A stretch of 64,000 nucleotides of DNA from Oscheius sp. JU75 (GCA_037178855.1 JASJZC010000002.1:2232001-2296000); one strand, 5' to 3'; numbered from the stretch's first letter, positions 1 through 11,929 are shown. Translations and numbers: made by a program. Notes: generated by a model from the sequence alone, not told the origin.

Positions 1-190
1 ATAGTCGGAAATTCTAGTGATCAGTCAGCAGCTTTTCAAAACAATGCTTGTACACACACTTCTCACACTCTCAACCTTATTTTCCAGTTGCGAGGCCATA
101 GCGTGACGCTGGCATAGCCTCTGACCTCGTTATATGCAGCTGTCTTGCTTGTAGCTTTCAAAATAGTCCGAGTTTCAGACAGTTACATCG

Positions 191-1512
191 ATGAATCATA
201 GCAGCATCTGTAAGGGAGCAGAAGCGCTGTCGAACTACCCGATCCTTCAGGTAGTCATGGCAGTCAAAATTGTGTTTTGCCTGCTAGGAATCGTTGCTAC
301 TGCTGTCCATTTTAAACAACAGGTGAGAGACATTGGACTGTATCGGGAGTATTGGGGAGTTTAGGGTATAGCGTGGTTGGTACATCCGAACGCTAAAGTG
401 CTTTACATGTTTCATATCTTCTGGTCTATTTATGTGCCATTTACCTACTCCATAGCTTTTTCAACGGATTTCATAAGGTAAGAGACAGTGATAGAGAGAC
501 ATCCTATCTTCCAGATTTCTTCTTTCCCATGATGATCCGTGTGACTATACCATCAGTACATTCTGGGGAGTCATTCTCCGTGCACTACCGGTCCTCGGAC
601 TAGTAGCCCAGTCCTTTACCATGCTCTCATTTGCAATAGAGAGAATAATCGCAACCCTGTCTCCTGTCACCTACGAGAACGTCAAGAGTCGAGCCTTGGG
701 AGTGGTTCTCGGTCTCCTCTCGGTTAGAAAACTTTTGAAATTGGGTTCAATACCTGTTTAGATCCTCGGCTCTTCTTCCATAGTCTACTACATACTCTCT
801 CCAGTCACCCATTGGTCAGCCCCTCTACCTATGACTGCTGTCAGAGTGTGGGAGAATGGAGATCATTATCAACTCTTTCTCTCCACTTATATCTATCTGG
901 AGATTTCCACAATTACCATTTTCGCCGTAACGTTAGTCATCAATTACTGCACGGCTGCCAGACCATCATCACAGATCATCTCGCTGTCCAATAAGTACCA
1001 GGTTTGTTGGGTTCTACTAGTTTTTTTTCTCGATTATATGGTGAGTAATTTGTACGCTAGTATAGGTCAGAGTTAATCCAATATAACTGCGGGGGGAGGT
1101 AATTGGATTCGCTATCCGGATGACATACGCATGATAGAGACAGAGATAGAGTCTGTTCTTCCATACTCTGCCGTGTTAAGGTGAACGAGAACAAGCACCT
1201 CATCATCACTCTTCTTCCCTGCTTCATGGTCCATTGTCTCTTGAACTTGATCCCAATACTCGGTCTTAAGCTCTACAATCTGGTATGCAACCTCTCTTCG
1301 TTAAACAGGTCTCTCAGTTTCAGATTATGATCTATGACCAGGCCGGCTACGCAGCTTGGGTAGAATGCTGGGGTCAGGCGCAGACCTACTCTCTTCTCAT
1401 GCCCTTGATTATTTACTTCCGTTTGCGATTGAGAAAGAGAAAAGTCACGGATGTGCATAATACAGACGCTCACTTTGTTCAGCTCAACACAATTTTCAAC
1501 AAAAGACCATGA
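191..1512 (+). CDS. SRAB-type seven-transmembrane chemoreceptor
   Basis: A six-exon gene; all exons join in frame (about 191-322, 365-477, 515-722, 762-1001, 1181-1282, 1324-1512), giving about 327 residues, normal for nematode serpentine receptors. Seen: N-terminal hydrophobic helix; HPNAKVLYMFHIFWS; the Cys-containing DDPCDY loop followed by FAIERIIAT and SPVTYENVKSR at the end of TM3; LSNKYQVNENKHL before TM6; a basic tail RLRLRKRK. The ER-x-x-AT...YEN and LSxKYQxxEN signatures are those of the SRAB/SRA/SRE superfamily of nematode chemosensory GPCRs, which act in sensory cilia. The last acceptor is ambiguous: three in-frame AGs at 1308-1323; I chose the TTTCAG. The stop lies 5 bp outside the left palindrome arm. 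The ligand cannot be predicted. Confidence 0.85.
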
Positions 1513-1516
1513 AATT

Positions 1517-3813
1517 TCAGTCTGTCTTTCTACCCTCCCCTTCCCGAAAAAGAAGAAAAATTAAAAACTCAGCCTTTATTTACACGATGAAAATCTTCTT
1601 TGAGCTGCCGTGGTTCCCTTTGAGGCCCATTATAATCTTTGGAAGAAGAAGGGCAGACGGAGACACTGTTGGATAGAGGGACGGGTGGACGGCTCAAAGT
1701 TGAGCATCTGGTCGATGGAACTCCTGAGGACCGTGGAAATTCGTAGCTTAGAGGGGTAGCTGTAGCGACGAAACTTCTGCGACTCGACAATCTGCGAGTT
1801 GTGCTGTTTCTCGCGAAAGGGCATCGTGTCCGTGACCATAATGAAGCTGATCACGCCGATACTCCAGACGTCGCTTTTGAACGGGTTGTACGGCCGTCCG
1901 GACAAGATCTCCGGGGCCGAGTAGCTCTTGGAGCCGCAGTACGTGTCCGACAGCGACGTGTTGTGCATCATGCGCGCGAAGCCAAAGTCCGCTACCTAAA
2001 CTTTCTGTCCAGCGAAAAACAAAGAAAAGACTAACCTTGACAGTTCCATCCGAAAAACAGACGATGTTCTCGAGCTTCAGATCGCGATGAGTCATCCGCA
2101 TTGAGTGCATGTGTCCGACTCCGAGCAGGATCTGCGACAGCCAGCGACGAGCCAAATCCTCAGCGATCGGGCCGTTCTTCTGCACGAAGCGGAGCATGTC
2201 CCCTCTGTCGCCGTACTCCATGGCCAGAAAGACGTAGTCCATGGCCTCGTAGTGGCCGAGGATCCGAACCAGATGGGGATGGTCCAGCTGACGCCAGCAG
2301 GCAATCTCTCGTGGCAGAAACTTCTTAGCGAATTCCTTTGTGACTTTCTTCGTGTTGATCACCTTCAGAGCAATCGTCCTGGCGCCGTCCGACTTGTGTT
2401 GACGAGCTGTCACGACCTTCGAGTAGCGACCGGCTCCCAGACGCTCGGCACGGCCAATGTCGATGCCTTTCTTGAGAAACAGGCGGGCTAGGTGCAAGTT
2501 CACTTCGCTCTGAAACTTCAGGATTGCTTTAGTTGGAACGCAAGGTATAACAGGAAAGATAAAGTGTCTAGCGATCTGCATGAGCGAGCATGGTAGAGAT
2601 CAGAAAGAGTATAGTTGTCTGACAGCATCAAGATCAAGTACATAGAGTACAATGCTTGTAGTTCTGTCTGCATGTGACAAGTAACACATTCGGTCAGCAC
2701 GAAAGGACCAAAAAGGTTCAACGTTCCCTCTAGAGTTACGGTAGTGGTTGAGAAATCTGCAGTAGAGAGGTAGTACTGCTGCTGCTAGAGCACCTGAACT
2801 GTTTCGACAGACTTGATAGACTACCGCGGTGGAATTCGAAATTCGGACGAAAGATGTAAAGAGACTAGTAAAACAATGCGGGGTAGACTACTCGGATCAG
2901 TCTTTCCAGCTAGTCACTGCCTTGCTAAGAAATCACAATCAGAGCGAAGCAGTTATTGTCGGAACGGATAGATCAATAAAAAGTTGGTCAGGAGAGTCTG
3001 TCACTATTTCAGGTTCTTACAAGGACTAACAGTGGTGGTCTACTAGGTATCGCAACCACTCTCCCCAAAACAAAAAATAGAAAACTCACATTGCTCATGG
3101 TGCAAGGCGGCCCAATCGACTGACTGCCGACTCTCCTGTGGTCTCCTCTGTTCTCCGTCTGGATCCTTCCTCCATTTGTATCAGGTCGACTGTAGACGTT
3201 GACTTGCGGCCTCTGAATTCCCGAGGTAGGTGTCTTGACTGCCGTCGAACTCGACTGGATCATCGGAGGAGGAGACGCATAGTAGGGCAGACGACTCTGG
3301 TGGCTGAAGTTGGCCTCCCAGCTGCGGTAAGCGTCCTGACGATCCATTTTAAAGCTACTATTTACACGGGGAGAGTCGAGGTGGAGTACCAGCTGCTGCA
3401 GACGACGATGGCGAACTGTCTGGAGTCTCGCTACTCCTAATTACTCGTTGCTTTTTGTTTTACAAACTTTGTTAATTAGGTGTTCGAATTTGTAACTCAA
3501 ACTTAATCCAAAAAAAACTTTTGGCTTTTGTTGATTGGAGGCAGTTAGGAAACAAAGTCATGATTCAGAGGTCTTTTTGCACCTATCCAGTTTATAAACT
3601 GTTTAGCTCGCCATAGGTCTCTCTCTCTCTCTCTCTCTCTCTACCTGACACTCCAATGACTAACAGACTCACTTTTTCATTTTCGGTCGCATGTTTTGTG
3701 ACAATCGTGTGGCTAATTTATGACTGGCAGATAAATAGGAGTGAACGGGAACAGTGAAGAGGGTATGGTCGGTCCTTTTTCCATTAGATTCCCTTCAGAT
3801 TCGTTGAATTCTC
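1517..3813. repeat. Left arm of a large inverted repeat (palindrome arm L)
   Basis: This 2,297-bp segment is the reverse complement of 9633-11929: every corresponding pair of positions sums to 13446, so there is no net indel. All open frames are shared residue for residue, and the (CT)12 microsatellite near 3618-3641 has the same length in both arms. The outer boundary is TCAG at 1517-1520 and the inner boundary GAATTCTC ending at 3813; sequence diverges abruptly beyond both. The arm holds a whole TSSK-like gene with its 5' and 3' flanks. Confidence 0.97.
1630..3347 (-). CDS. TSSK-like serine/threonine kinase, copy 1
   Basis: Mirror copy of 10099-11816. Three exons on the minus strand (3347-3090, 2509-2036, 1995-1630), 365 residues. 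The first exon gives an 86-residue Ser/Pro/Arg-rich N-terminal extension (starts MDRQDAYRSWEANF). The kinase domain follows: glycine loop GAGRYS, catalytic lysine in ALKVI, HRDLKLENIV, DFGFAR, activation segment SDTYCGSKSYSAPEIL, DVWSIGVI, and STRPS near the end. This activation segment and APE context are typical of testis-specific serine kinases (TSSK branch of CAMK), which phosphorylate sperm proteins. AATAAA lies at 1575-1580 on this strand. Both copies are intact, with no stop or frameshift. Start choice: the ATG at 3347 opens the only long frame whose GT donor joins the kinase exon in phase. Confidence 0.88.
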
Positions 3814-4150
3814 TCTTTTTGTTTTACAAACTTTGTTAATTAGGTGTCCGAATTTGTAACTCTTTAATTATTTAAAGTATGAAGGTTTTTGGCAAAAGGT
3901 TTTGACTTTTGTCGTTTGGAGACTTTGTCCAGCAGCTGGCATTTGAAGACATGTGATGGAAGTCCATAGGCATTACGAGTGCTTTTTTCTGCTAGTACAT
4001 AATTTTGACTTCATAAACTGTTTCAGCTGTCTTTAGAATTACTCCATAAGTGATTGTTCTTTCTCTCTTTCTACTTAATAAGCCGATGAATGACTCACGC
4101 TCTGTAAGTTTCCGCCGCACCACGTGGTGTGTTTTGTGATATTTTCATGA
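3446..4150. repeat. Diverged direct repeat spanning the inner arm boundary
   Basis: About 270-330 bp is repeated in tandem. 3446-3719 and 3815-4145 both begin TTTTTGTTTTACAAACTTTG, continue TAATTAGGTGT(T/C)CGAATTTG, share dispersed blocks such as TTCATAAACTGTTT / TTTATAAACTGTTT, a CT-rich tract and a GTTTTGTGA end. The first unit is inside the left palindrome arm and the second begins 2 bp beyond the arm edge. The right arm has no such flanking copy. No coding sequence is evident. Confidence 0.7.
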
Positions 4151-5222
4151 CAGTTTCATGTCCACCAGCTGGATATATGGCGGATAGAAATAGCCAGCAA
4201 AGTTCTTTGAGGAAGCTGGACTTTATCCCTTTGGTCCGTCTAGATTCTAAAGTTGTTTCTATCTTGCCGCTGTGTACTTCATCCCTCCTTACCTCTATTC
4301 CTTCATTGGTCGGATTCAGACAGATGGATGAAGGATTCTTTCCCCTTTGCTCTTCAATAAGTCTGAACTTGCGATCCCCTTCAAAAAGTTCCATGATGCA
4401 ACTTCATCCTCTTTCCCAACACGTTCTCTGACACACGCGACAGGTTGACCTCTGCTCGTTCACTGAAGAACAAACAGTGATGCCGCAACCCCCAGTCGTG
4501 ATCGGTTACACTTCAGTCTTTAAGTTTTTAATTTTTTTCCTGACTTCGTATATCTGTCTCTCTTTCTCTTTGTCTCTCCGTCCTTATGTCTCTATTAATC
4601 TACCCAGTAAACATTCAAAATTAGACTCTTGATACTAAATCTCATTTCACGGCATGATTGTTCACCAGAGGGCGGTTTCCTCGTTCCTTTTCTCTTTCGC
4701 AATCCCCGACCATGCTTTATATACCTGCCAACTTGATAACTACAACATCGGCCCTTCCTCTGCAAGAAACCGGTCCTCTCTCTACCCCCAATTTAAACCT
4801 GGAGTGTCGATTTTGATCAGCTCTGGCAATGATTTTATTCTCCTGTCTCTTCCTTAGTAACCGATCTCATTGTGAATTTTTGGAACGTGCTCTATCCTTT
4901 CCACATATTGATAGCATTTGTTTTGTTGGAAACAATCAATGACGCATCTTTTGAGGACGTGGAAGTTAGAGGGGTATGAGCATACCTGAACGAGGGAAAA
5001 GGGAAAAATTTCAGCGGTTCAAAATAACACGGTTTCTTTGCATACTCTACACCATCTCTTGTCTGAATATTGATTCCGAAACAAAATAGATCAAAAACCT
5101 AAAAGTTTGATTCTGTTCAGTTCTGAAGACCGGTCAGAAAGGGTTAAGCCCCTGTTTTCCAGTTTTTTTTCTAGTTTCTCTTTTTCCATATTGTCAGTTC
5201 TCTCACTTTATTTTCTTTCCAG
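4151..5222. other. Intergenic stretch upstream of the CHK-like gene
   Basis: No supported gene. Open frames at 4129-4431 exist on both strands but lack splice structure or recognisable motifs. The end, TTTCTTTCCAG directly abutting the ATG at 5223, is a good candidate spliced-leader acceptor for the next gene. Confidence 0.5.
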
Positions 5223-6985
5223 ATGACACCGAAGAAGCTTTACGAGTCCGGAGACGGTATTCTTTGTACCCATGTCACTTGGGAAGAGATCCAGGAGAAA
5301 ATCAAGGAGCTCTTTGGAGAGAAGGCAGTCTTCGGACCGAACAAGACTGCTACCAGTATCGGGGATGGACGGGTAAGACGATTTTCTATCACACGAGTGA
5401 TTAAACCAACCGTCTCCGACGGCTTCGCCATTCATTTGCCTTCAGTTTGCATTGGCGGCCGCTTAGTAGTAACAAAAGAGCCCCGGTGGCTTCACTGCGA
5501 TAAAATCAAAATGCTAAAGCGCATCCAAAGTTGACTTGCCATCCAATATTGGCAATAACTTTTTGTGGACAACATAATCTGCATGCTTTTGTTTCGTGGT
5601 CACGGACGGACAGTCAGACACCGTTGTGCTTTTGTAGTAGAGAGATTACAGGGCTTCATGTCCAAGATGTGTCTCGTTGAACCCGACTGGACCGAGGAAA
5701 CAGAAGCTCCGAAGAAGTTCATTCTGAAGATTCCGTCTCTAATCACGTTAGTGGAGATGGGAGAGAAAATGAAAGCGATCAAGCCGATTACTCCGGACGA
5801 GGAAGAGATGGGCAAGCAGATGCTGGTGGCGATGACTCCGAGTGTGAAGAAACTTCATAATACAGAAGTCATGGCATATGGACTCATTGAAAAGCATCAC
5901 ATTGATGTTCCGCATGCCAAGGTAAGAGACGGAGTGACAGTGGCAGTCATATCTTCAGGTCTTCGCCTCACTAGCTTTTGAGACTGACGATGCTGAAAAA
6001 GGCTACCTGCTCATGGAATACATAGAAAACTCTCTGAATCTCAACCTCTACGACAATATTTCAGTAGAAGATGTCAAGCAGGCCCTCCGAGGAATCGTCG
6101 CTCTCGAAGTGGCTTCTCTAAACTTCACTGAAGAAGAAGTTACAAATTTGCAGAGTAATCCGCTGAAAGAGTTTGTCGCCACAATGATCAACGAAATTGT
6201 AAGGCTTACTTTGTAAAGCAAGCGTATCATTACTTCAGACCTGCGCTCAGATCATTACTCAGTTGAGAGACTTCGCCGGACATCTGTTCCCTGAGAAGAT
6301 TGATGAGTTGGAGAAGGTGGAACAGTTTTCGGTCAGCCTAACGAACAGTTCTTAGATCACAAAAGAACTTCTGAATGACACAAGGAACGTTGATATCATG
6401 AACAACATGGGACAGAATCTGGGAATGAAGAAGGTACTGATTCACGGAGACTGCTGGTCGACTAACTTCCTCTGGAAGAAGAAGGAAGATTCGGAGATAT
6501 TGGTACTATCTGCTATGGTAGACTTCCAGGTAAGAGGCTGTCTCTGTCTCTTTGTCACTTCATTCCAACCTCTACTTCCAGACCAGTCACATGGGCCACC
6601 CAGCCAGCGACCTATTTCGCCTGATAGGAGCTTCTTTGTCTGGAAAGGATCGTCAGGCCCATTGGGAAGAGTTGGTAGAGTACTTCTACTCATCCCTTCT
6701 TGAACAACTGAACGGAACTGAAGCTCCCTACACTCTTGAGCAGCTCAAAGAAAACTACAGACGGTACACTGCCTTAGGAAGCTTCTTTCTTGTGCCAATG
6801 ATACCTCCCATCATGCAACTGAACCAGATGAATCCGGATCCCGAGACGAAGGAGAGGGTGAGTGTTATGCTGATCTACAGGTGATAAAGCTATTGCAGGT
6901 TCAAAACCTGGTTCTGGAAAAAGTCGAACGCCTATTGGACGATCTCTTGAAGGGACATCAGTACAACTTGGAGCGGCAGAAGTAA
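5223..6985 (+). CDS. CHK-like (nematode DUF1679 / EcKinase-like) small-molecule kinase, copy 1
   Basis: Seven exons in phase (5223-5372, 5652-5921, 5959-6198, 6239-6316, 6356-6529, 6582-6857, 6899-6985), 424 residues, normal for the family. Seen: FGPNKTATSIGDGRGFMSK near the N-terminus (nucleotide-loop region of nematode CHK proteins), PKKFILKI with the probable ATP-binding Lys, the hinge KGYLLMEYIE, Brenner-type catalytic motif HGDCWSTNFLW, the metal-binding Asp in AMVDFQ, then GHPASDLFRL. Family knowledge: choline/ecdysteroid-kinase-like fold, probably phosphorylating a small alcohol in detoxification or steroid metabolism; the substrate is unknown. Convergent with the paralogue at 7257-8826, whose six intron positions are identical. 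A short intergenic tail follows at 6986-7256. Confidence 0.9.
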
Positions 6986-7256
6986 CCTTCCGGATACTTT
7001 TTACTGTAGATTAAACACAAATAAACAAATCCTTTATAGGAAAGTAGCTCAATAGAATAATAAAGCCTTCAGGAGTCACGTAAGTAAGTATTTCTAGTAG
7101 TACTCTTCATTTTTTTCTGGACAAATGTTGGTCGATTTTTCAAGCGTGTAAACCGATAAACATGTGCTTGTAATCTCAATAGTTCTCAGACATAACTGGC
7201 AGTCATGACGAAACTCTTTATTTGTATCCAATGTACAGCAATGGGCATCATTCTGA

Positions 7257-8826
7257 TCACTTCTTTCTCTCTATGTTGTATTTGTGTCCCTTCAACAGAT
7301 CGTCCAGCAAGCCTTCGACCTTCTCAAGAACCAGGTTTTGAACCTGCAAGCATTTCGTTGCCAACAGATGAACAATGAGGCTTACCTTCTCCTTAGTCTC
7401 AGGATCAGGATTCGCCTGGTTCATCTGCATGACCGGAAGTATCATTGGAATAATGAAGAGACATCCCAATGGCGTGTACTGTCGGTAGTTTTCTTTGAGC
7501 TGCTCGAGAGTGTAAGGAGCTTCGGAACCATTCAGCTGTTCTAGAAGAGAAGAGTAGAAGTACTCGGCCAGTTCCTCCCAATGAGCTTTACGATCCTTTC
7601 CGGACAGAGAAGCTGCGAAGAGACGGAAGAGGTCGCTAGCTGGATGTCCCATGTGACAGGTCTGGAAGGAAACGATTAGCTTCAGACACTAAGAGACAGA
7701 GACACATAAACAGAAAGACAGAAAGACATAGATCCTCACCTGGAAGTCTACCATGGCCGCCAGTACCAGGTCTTCTGAATTCTCTTTCTTCCTCCAAAGA
7801 AAGTTGGTAGACCAGCAATCTCCATGAACTAAAACCTTCTTCATTCCCAAACTTTTTCCCAGTTCTGTCATTGGATCTTCTTCGCTGTTCACACCATCCA
7901 TGAGCACTTTCAGGAGCTAAAGCTAGTTGTTAGACTAAAAAGATCTCTGCTTACCTTCTCCAACTCGTCAATCTTTTCCAAAAACAGATGTCCCCCGAAT
8001 CCCTTCAGTTCCGTAATAAACTGGCCACTGCTCTAAATGTAGTACTTTGTAAGAGGTACAAGAACTCTTACCTGGTCGCTGAGCATGGTGTTGAAAAGTT
8101 CTTTGAGTGTATTTGTCTGCAATTTAGCAGCCTCTTCTTCAGTGAAGTTTAGTGAAGCCACTTCCAGAGCAGCGATTCCTCGTAGTGCCTGCTTGACATC
8201 TTCTACTGTGATGTTATCGTAGATGTTGAGGTTTAGGGAGTTTTCCTTGTATTCCATGAGCAGGTAGCCTTTTTTAGCATCGTCAGTCTCGAAAGCTAGT
8301 GAAGCGAAGACCTAAAGTATTGCTGTCACTGTCACTGACACTTTTTCTCTTACCTGTGGCCTGGGTACATCCGTATGATGTTTCTGCAGAAGGTCGTACA
8401 TCATAACCTCGGTATTGTGGACATTCTTTACAGCCGGGGTCATGGAGTCTATCATCTGCATGAATTGGTTTTCCTCTTCCTGTGTGACCGGATTCGGAGT
8501 GGTAGATTTGATTATTTTCATCTTCTCACAGGCCTCTACCATCGTGATCTGGGACGGAATCTTCAGAATGAACTTCTTCGGGGCTTCTGTTCCTTCGCTC
8601 CAGTCGGGATCAACGAGACACATTTTGGACATAAAGCCCTAAAAGTTCATTGTGTTCCGAACAGAAATTGACTTACCCGTCCATCTCCGATACTGGTAGC
8701 AGTCTTGTTCGGTCGGAAGACTGCCTTCTCTCCAAAGAGCTCCTTGACTTTCTCCTGGATCTCTTCCCAAGTGACATGGGTGCGAAGGATACCGTCTCCG
8801 AACTCGTAAAGCTTCTTCGGTATCAT
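7257..8826 (-). CDS. CHK-like (nematode DUF1679 / EcKinase-like) small-molecule kinase, copy 2
   Basis: Inverted paralogue of 5223-6985. Seven exons on the minus strand (8826-8677, 8638-8354, 8311-8072, 8032-7955, 7916-7740, 7661-7386, 7343-7257), about 430 residues, all in phase. Keeps every key motif: FRPNKTATSIGDGRGFMSK, PKKFILKI, KGYLLMEY, HGDCWSTNFLW, AMVDFQ, GHPASDLFRL. Its HHTDVPRPQV is closer to the usual nematode consensus than the HHIDVPHAKV of copy 1. Protein identity between the copies is high but introns differ, so this duplication is older than the TSSK palindrome that encloses it. Exon 2 is 15 bp longer than in copy 1. Both copies look functional. Confidence 0.9.
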
Positions 8827-9632
8827 CTGGAAAGAAAATAATTTGAGAGAACTGACAGTAGACAATTAAGAGACTGGAGAGAAGAAAAAAGGGACCGGGC
8901 CCTCTCTGACCGGCTCACAGAATCGGACAGGCCTGATCTTATGCCATTTCTGTTCCGGAACCAAAGCAGAAATTTAGGGCCTACAAGGAACAAGTGAAAT
9001 AGCGGAGATCCAGGGCGATGCGTGCTTCATAGGGCTAACAAAAAGACGCACTGTTGGGCCAACAATGGCTGTCGAAGGGCAGAAAGATAAGGAAGACCTC
9101 CCGAAAAAGACTAATCAGGACCAAACTACAGAAGAGTAAGCATCATTGCCAAAGGGGATCGAAATAGGTTCCCCGACTCCAAATTGGGCAGTGAGGGAGA
9201 GGACAGGTTTGTGGCAGAGGAAGGTTCTCTGTTCAAAAGTGCAGTGATCGGCCAAGTTATATAGATTCCCGAATTGCGGGCGATTGCGTAAGAGAGGGAG
9301 CCGCGATCAGAGATCGTGTTGTGCAATAAGATTGGGTTTATTGTGGTAGACAGAGGCAGAGAGACAGCGACCTATAGAGAGATAGAGAGACAGAGAAATG
9401 TAGCACCACTCTGTTTGTTCTTTCGTGTAGGCAAGCAGCGCATAGGCCAAGCAATCGCCATGTGTTAATCAGAGAACGTGTTGAGAAAGAACCGTGTTTG
9501 CAGACCAAGAACAATTTTGGACGGACAGTGCTAGAAACCTACCAAATGACTTTCCATCTACCATGGTCAGTTGTTCAAATTAGACGGAGAAAGGAAGAGT
9601 CACAGTGATAAGACATCAGATCAATAAGCCGT
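8827..9632. other. Intergenic spacer between CHK copy 2 and the right palindrome arm
   Basis: No supported gene. It has a purine-rich tract with GAGACAG/GATAGAGAGACAG repeats at about 9345-9395, like those in many introns of this window. It does not match the corresponding spacer on the left side (3814-5222), so the palindrome ends sharply at 9633. Confidence 0.5.
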
Positions 9633-11929
9633 GAGAATTCAACGAATCTGAAGGGAATCTAATGGAAAAAGGACCGACCATACCCTCTTCACTGTTCCCG
9701 TTCACTCCTATTTATCTGCCAGTCATAAATTAGCCACACGATTGTCACAAAACATGCGACCGAAAATGAAAAAGTGAGTCTGTTAGTCATTGGAGTGTCA
9801 GGTAGAGAGAGAGAGAGAGAGAGAGAGACCTATGGCGAGCTAAACAGTTTATAAACTGGATAGGTGCAAAAAGACCTCTGAATCATGACTTTGTTTCCTA
9901 ACTGCCTCCAATCAACAAAAGCCAAAAGTTTTTTTTGGATTAAGTTTGAGTTACAAATTCGAACACCTAATTAACAAAGTTTGTAAAACAAAAAGCAACG
10001 AGTAATTAGGAGTAGCGAGACTCCAGACAGTTCGCCATCGTCGTCTGCAGCAGCTGGTACTCCACCTCGACTCTCCCCGTGTAAATAGTAGCTTTAAAAT
10101 GGATCGTCAGGACGCTTACCGCAGCTGGGAGGCCAACTTCAGCCACCAGAGTCGTCTGCCCTACTATGCGTCTCCTCCTCCGATGATCCAGTCGAGTTCG
10201 ACGGCAGTCAAGACACCTACCTCGGGAATTCAGAGGCCGCAAGTCAACGTCTACAGTCGACCTGATACAAATGGAGGAAGGATCCAGACGGAGAACAGAG
10301 GAGACCACAGGAGAGTCGGCAGTCAGTCGATTGGGCCGCCTTGCACCATGAGCAATGTGAGTTTTCTATTTTTTGTTTTGGGGAGAGTGGTTGCGATACC
10401 TAGTAGACCACCACTGTTAGTCCTTGTAAGAACCTGAAATAGTGACAGACTCTCCTGACCAACTTTTTATTGATCTATCCGTTCCGACAATAACTGCTTC
10501 GCTCTGATTGTGATTTCTTAGCAAGGCAGTGACTAGCTGGAAAGACTGATCCGAGTAGTCTACCCCGCATTGTTTTACTAGTCTCTTTACATCTTTCGTC
10601 CGAATTTCGAATTCCACCGCGGTAGTCTATCAAGTCTGTCGAAACAGTTCAGGTGCTCTAGCAGCAGCAGTACTACCTCTCTACTGCAGATTTCTCAACC
10701 ACTACCGTAACTCTAGAGGGAACGTTGAACCTTTTTGGTCCTTTCGTGCTGACCGAATGTGTTACTTGTCACATGCAGACAGAACTACAAGCATTGTACT
10801 CTATGTACTTGATCTTGATGCTGTCAGACAACTATACTCTTTCTGATCTCTACCATGCTCGCTCATGCAGATCGCTAGACACTTTATCTTTCCTGTTATA
10901 CCTTGCGTTCCAACTAAAGCAATCCTGAAGTTTCAGAGCGAAGTGAACTTGCACCTAGCCCGCCTGTTTCTCAAGAAAGGCATCGACATTGGCCGTGCCG
11001 AGCGTCTGGGAGCCGGTCGCTACTCGAAGGTCGTGACAGCTCGTCAACACAAGTCGGACGGCGCCAGGACGATTGCTCTGAAGGTGATCAACACGAAGAA
11101 AGTCACAAAGGAATTCGCTAAGAAGTTTCTGCCACGAGAGATTGCCTGCTGGCGTCAGCTGGACCATCCCCATCTGGTTCGGATCCTCGGCCACTACGAG
11201 GCCATGGACTACGTCTTTCTGGCCATGGAGTACGGCGACAGAGGGGACATGCTCCGCTTCGTGCAGAAGAACGGCCCGATCGCTGAGGATTTGGCTCGTC
11301 GCTGGCTGTCGCAGATCCTGCTCGGAGTCGGACACATGCACTCAATGCGGATGACTCATCGCGATCTGAAGCTCGAGAACATCGTCTGTTTTTCGGATGG
11401 AACTGTCAAGGTTAGTCTTTTCTTTGTTTTTCGCTGGACAGAAAGTTTAGGTAGCGGACTTTGGCTTCGCGCGCATGATGCACAACACGTCGCTGTCGGA
11501 CACGTACTGCGGCTCCAAGAGCTACTCGGCCCCGGAGATCTTGTCCGGACGGCCGTACAACCCGTTCAAAAGCGACGTCTGGAGTATCGGCGTGATCAGC
11601 TTCATTATGGTCACGGACACGATGCCCTTTCGCGAGAAACAGCACAACTCGCAGATTGTCGAGTCGCAGAAGTTTCGTCGCTACAGCTACCCCTCTAAGC
11701 TACGAATTTCCACGGTCCTCAGGAGTTCCATCGACCAGATGCTCAACTTTGAGCCGTCCACCCGTCCCTCTATCCAACAGTGTCTCCGTCTGCCCTTCTT
11801 CTTCCAAAGATTATAATGGGCCTCAAAGGGAACCACGGCAGCTCAAAGAAGATTTTCATCGTGTAAATAAAGGCTGAGTTTTTAATTTTTCTTCTTTTTC
11901 GGGAAGGGGAGGGTAGAAAGACAGACTGA
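9633..11929. repeat. Right arm of a large inverted repeat (palindrome arm R)
   Basis: Exact reverse-complement partner of 1517-3813 as far as I can compare by eye: same ORFs, same intron sequences, same (AG)12 microsatellite at 9803-9828, same AATAAA. It begins at GAGAATTCAACG (9633) and ends at CAGACTGA (11929). Confidence 0.97.
10099..11816 (+). CDS. TSSK-like serine/threonine kinase, copy 2
   Basis: Exons 10099-10356, 10937-11410 and 11451-11816 join at phase 0 to give 365 residues identical to copy 1. N-terminal extension of 86 residues (low complexity, ends PPCTMSN), then the kinase domain with GAGRYS loop, ALKVI lysine, HRDLKLEN, DFGFAR, CGSKSYSAPEIL and C-terminal RPSIQQCLRLPFF. Intron 1 is about 580 nt and intron 2 is 40 nt. 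Poly(A) signal AATAAA at 11866-11871, inside the arm. Because arm R includes sequence upstream of the ATG (to 9633), both copies probably share the same proximal promoter. Role inferred from family: kinase of the male germ line or sperm. Confidence 0.9.

Noticed and set aside
1283-1323. Ultra-short 26-nt intron in the SRAB gene
   Set aside because: Two further in-frame acceptors (35 and 41 nt) are available, so no ultra-short intron needs to be invoked.
2092-2491. Several long frames antisense or frame-shifted to the TSSK kinase exons
   Set aside because: GC-rich shadow frames of a real coding exon; the kinase frame has all catalytic motifs.
2829-3029. 66-codon frame inside TSSK intron 1 (mirrored at 10417-10617)
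   Set aside because: It appears in both arms only because the arms are identical; no motifs, no ATG context, and it lies within an intron antisense to the gene.
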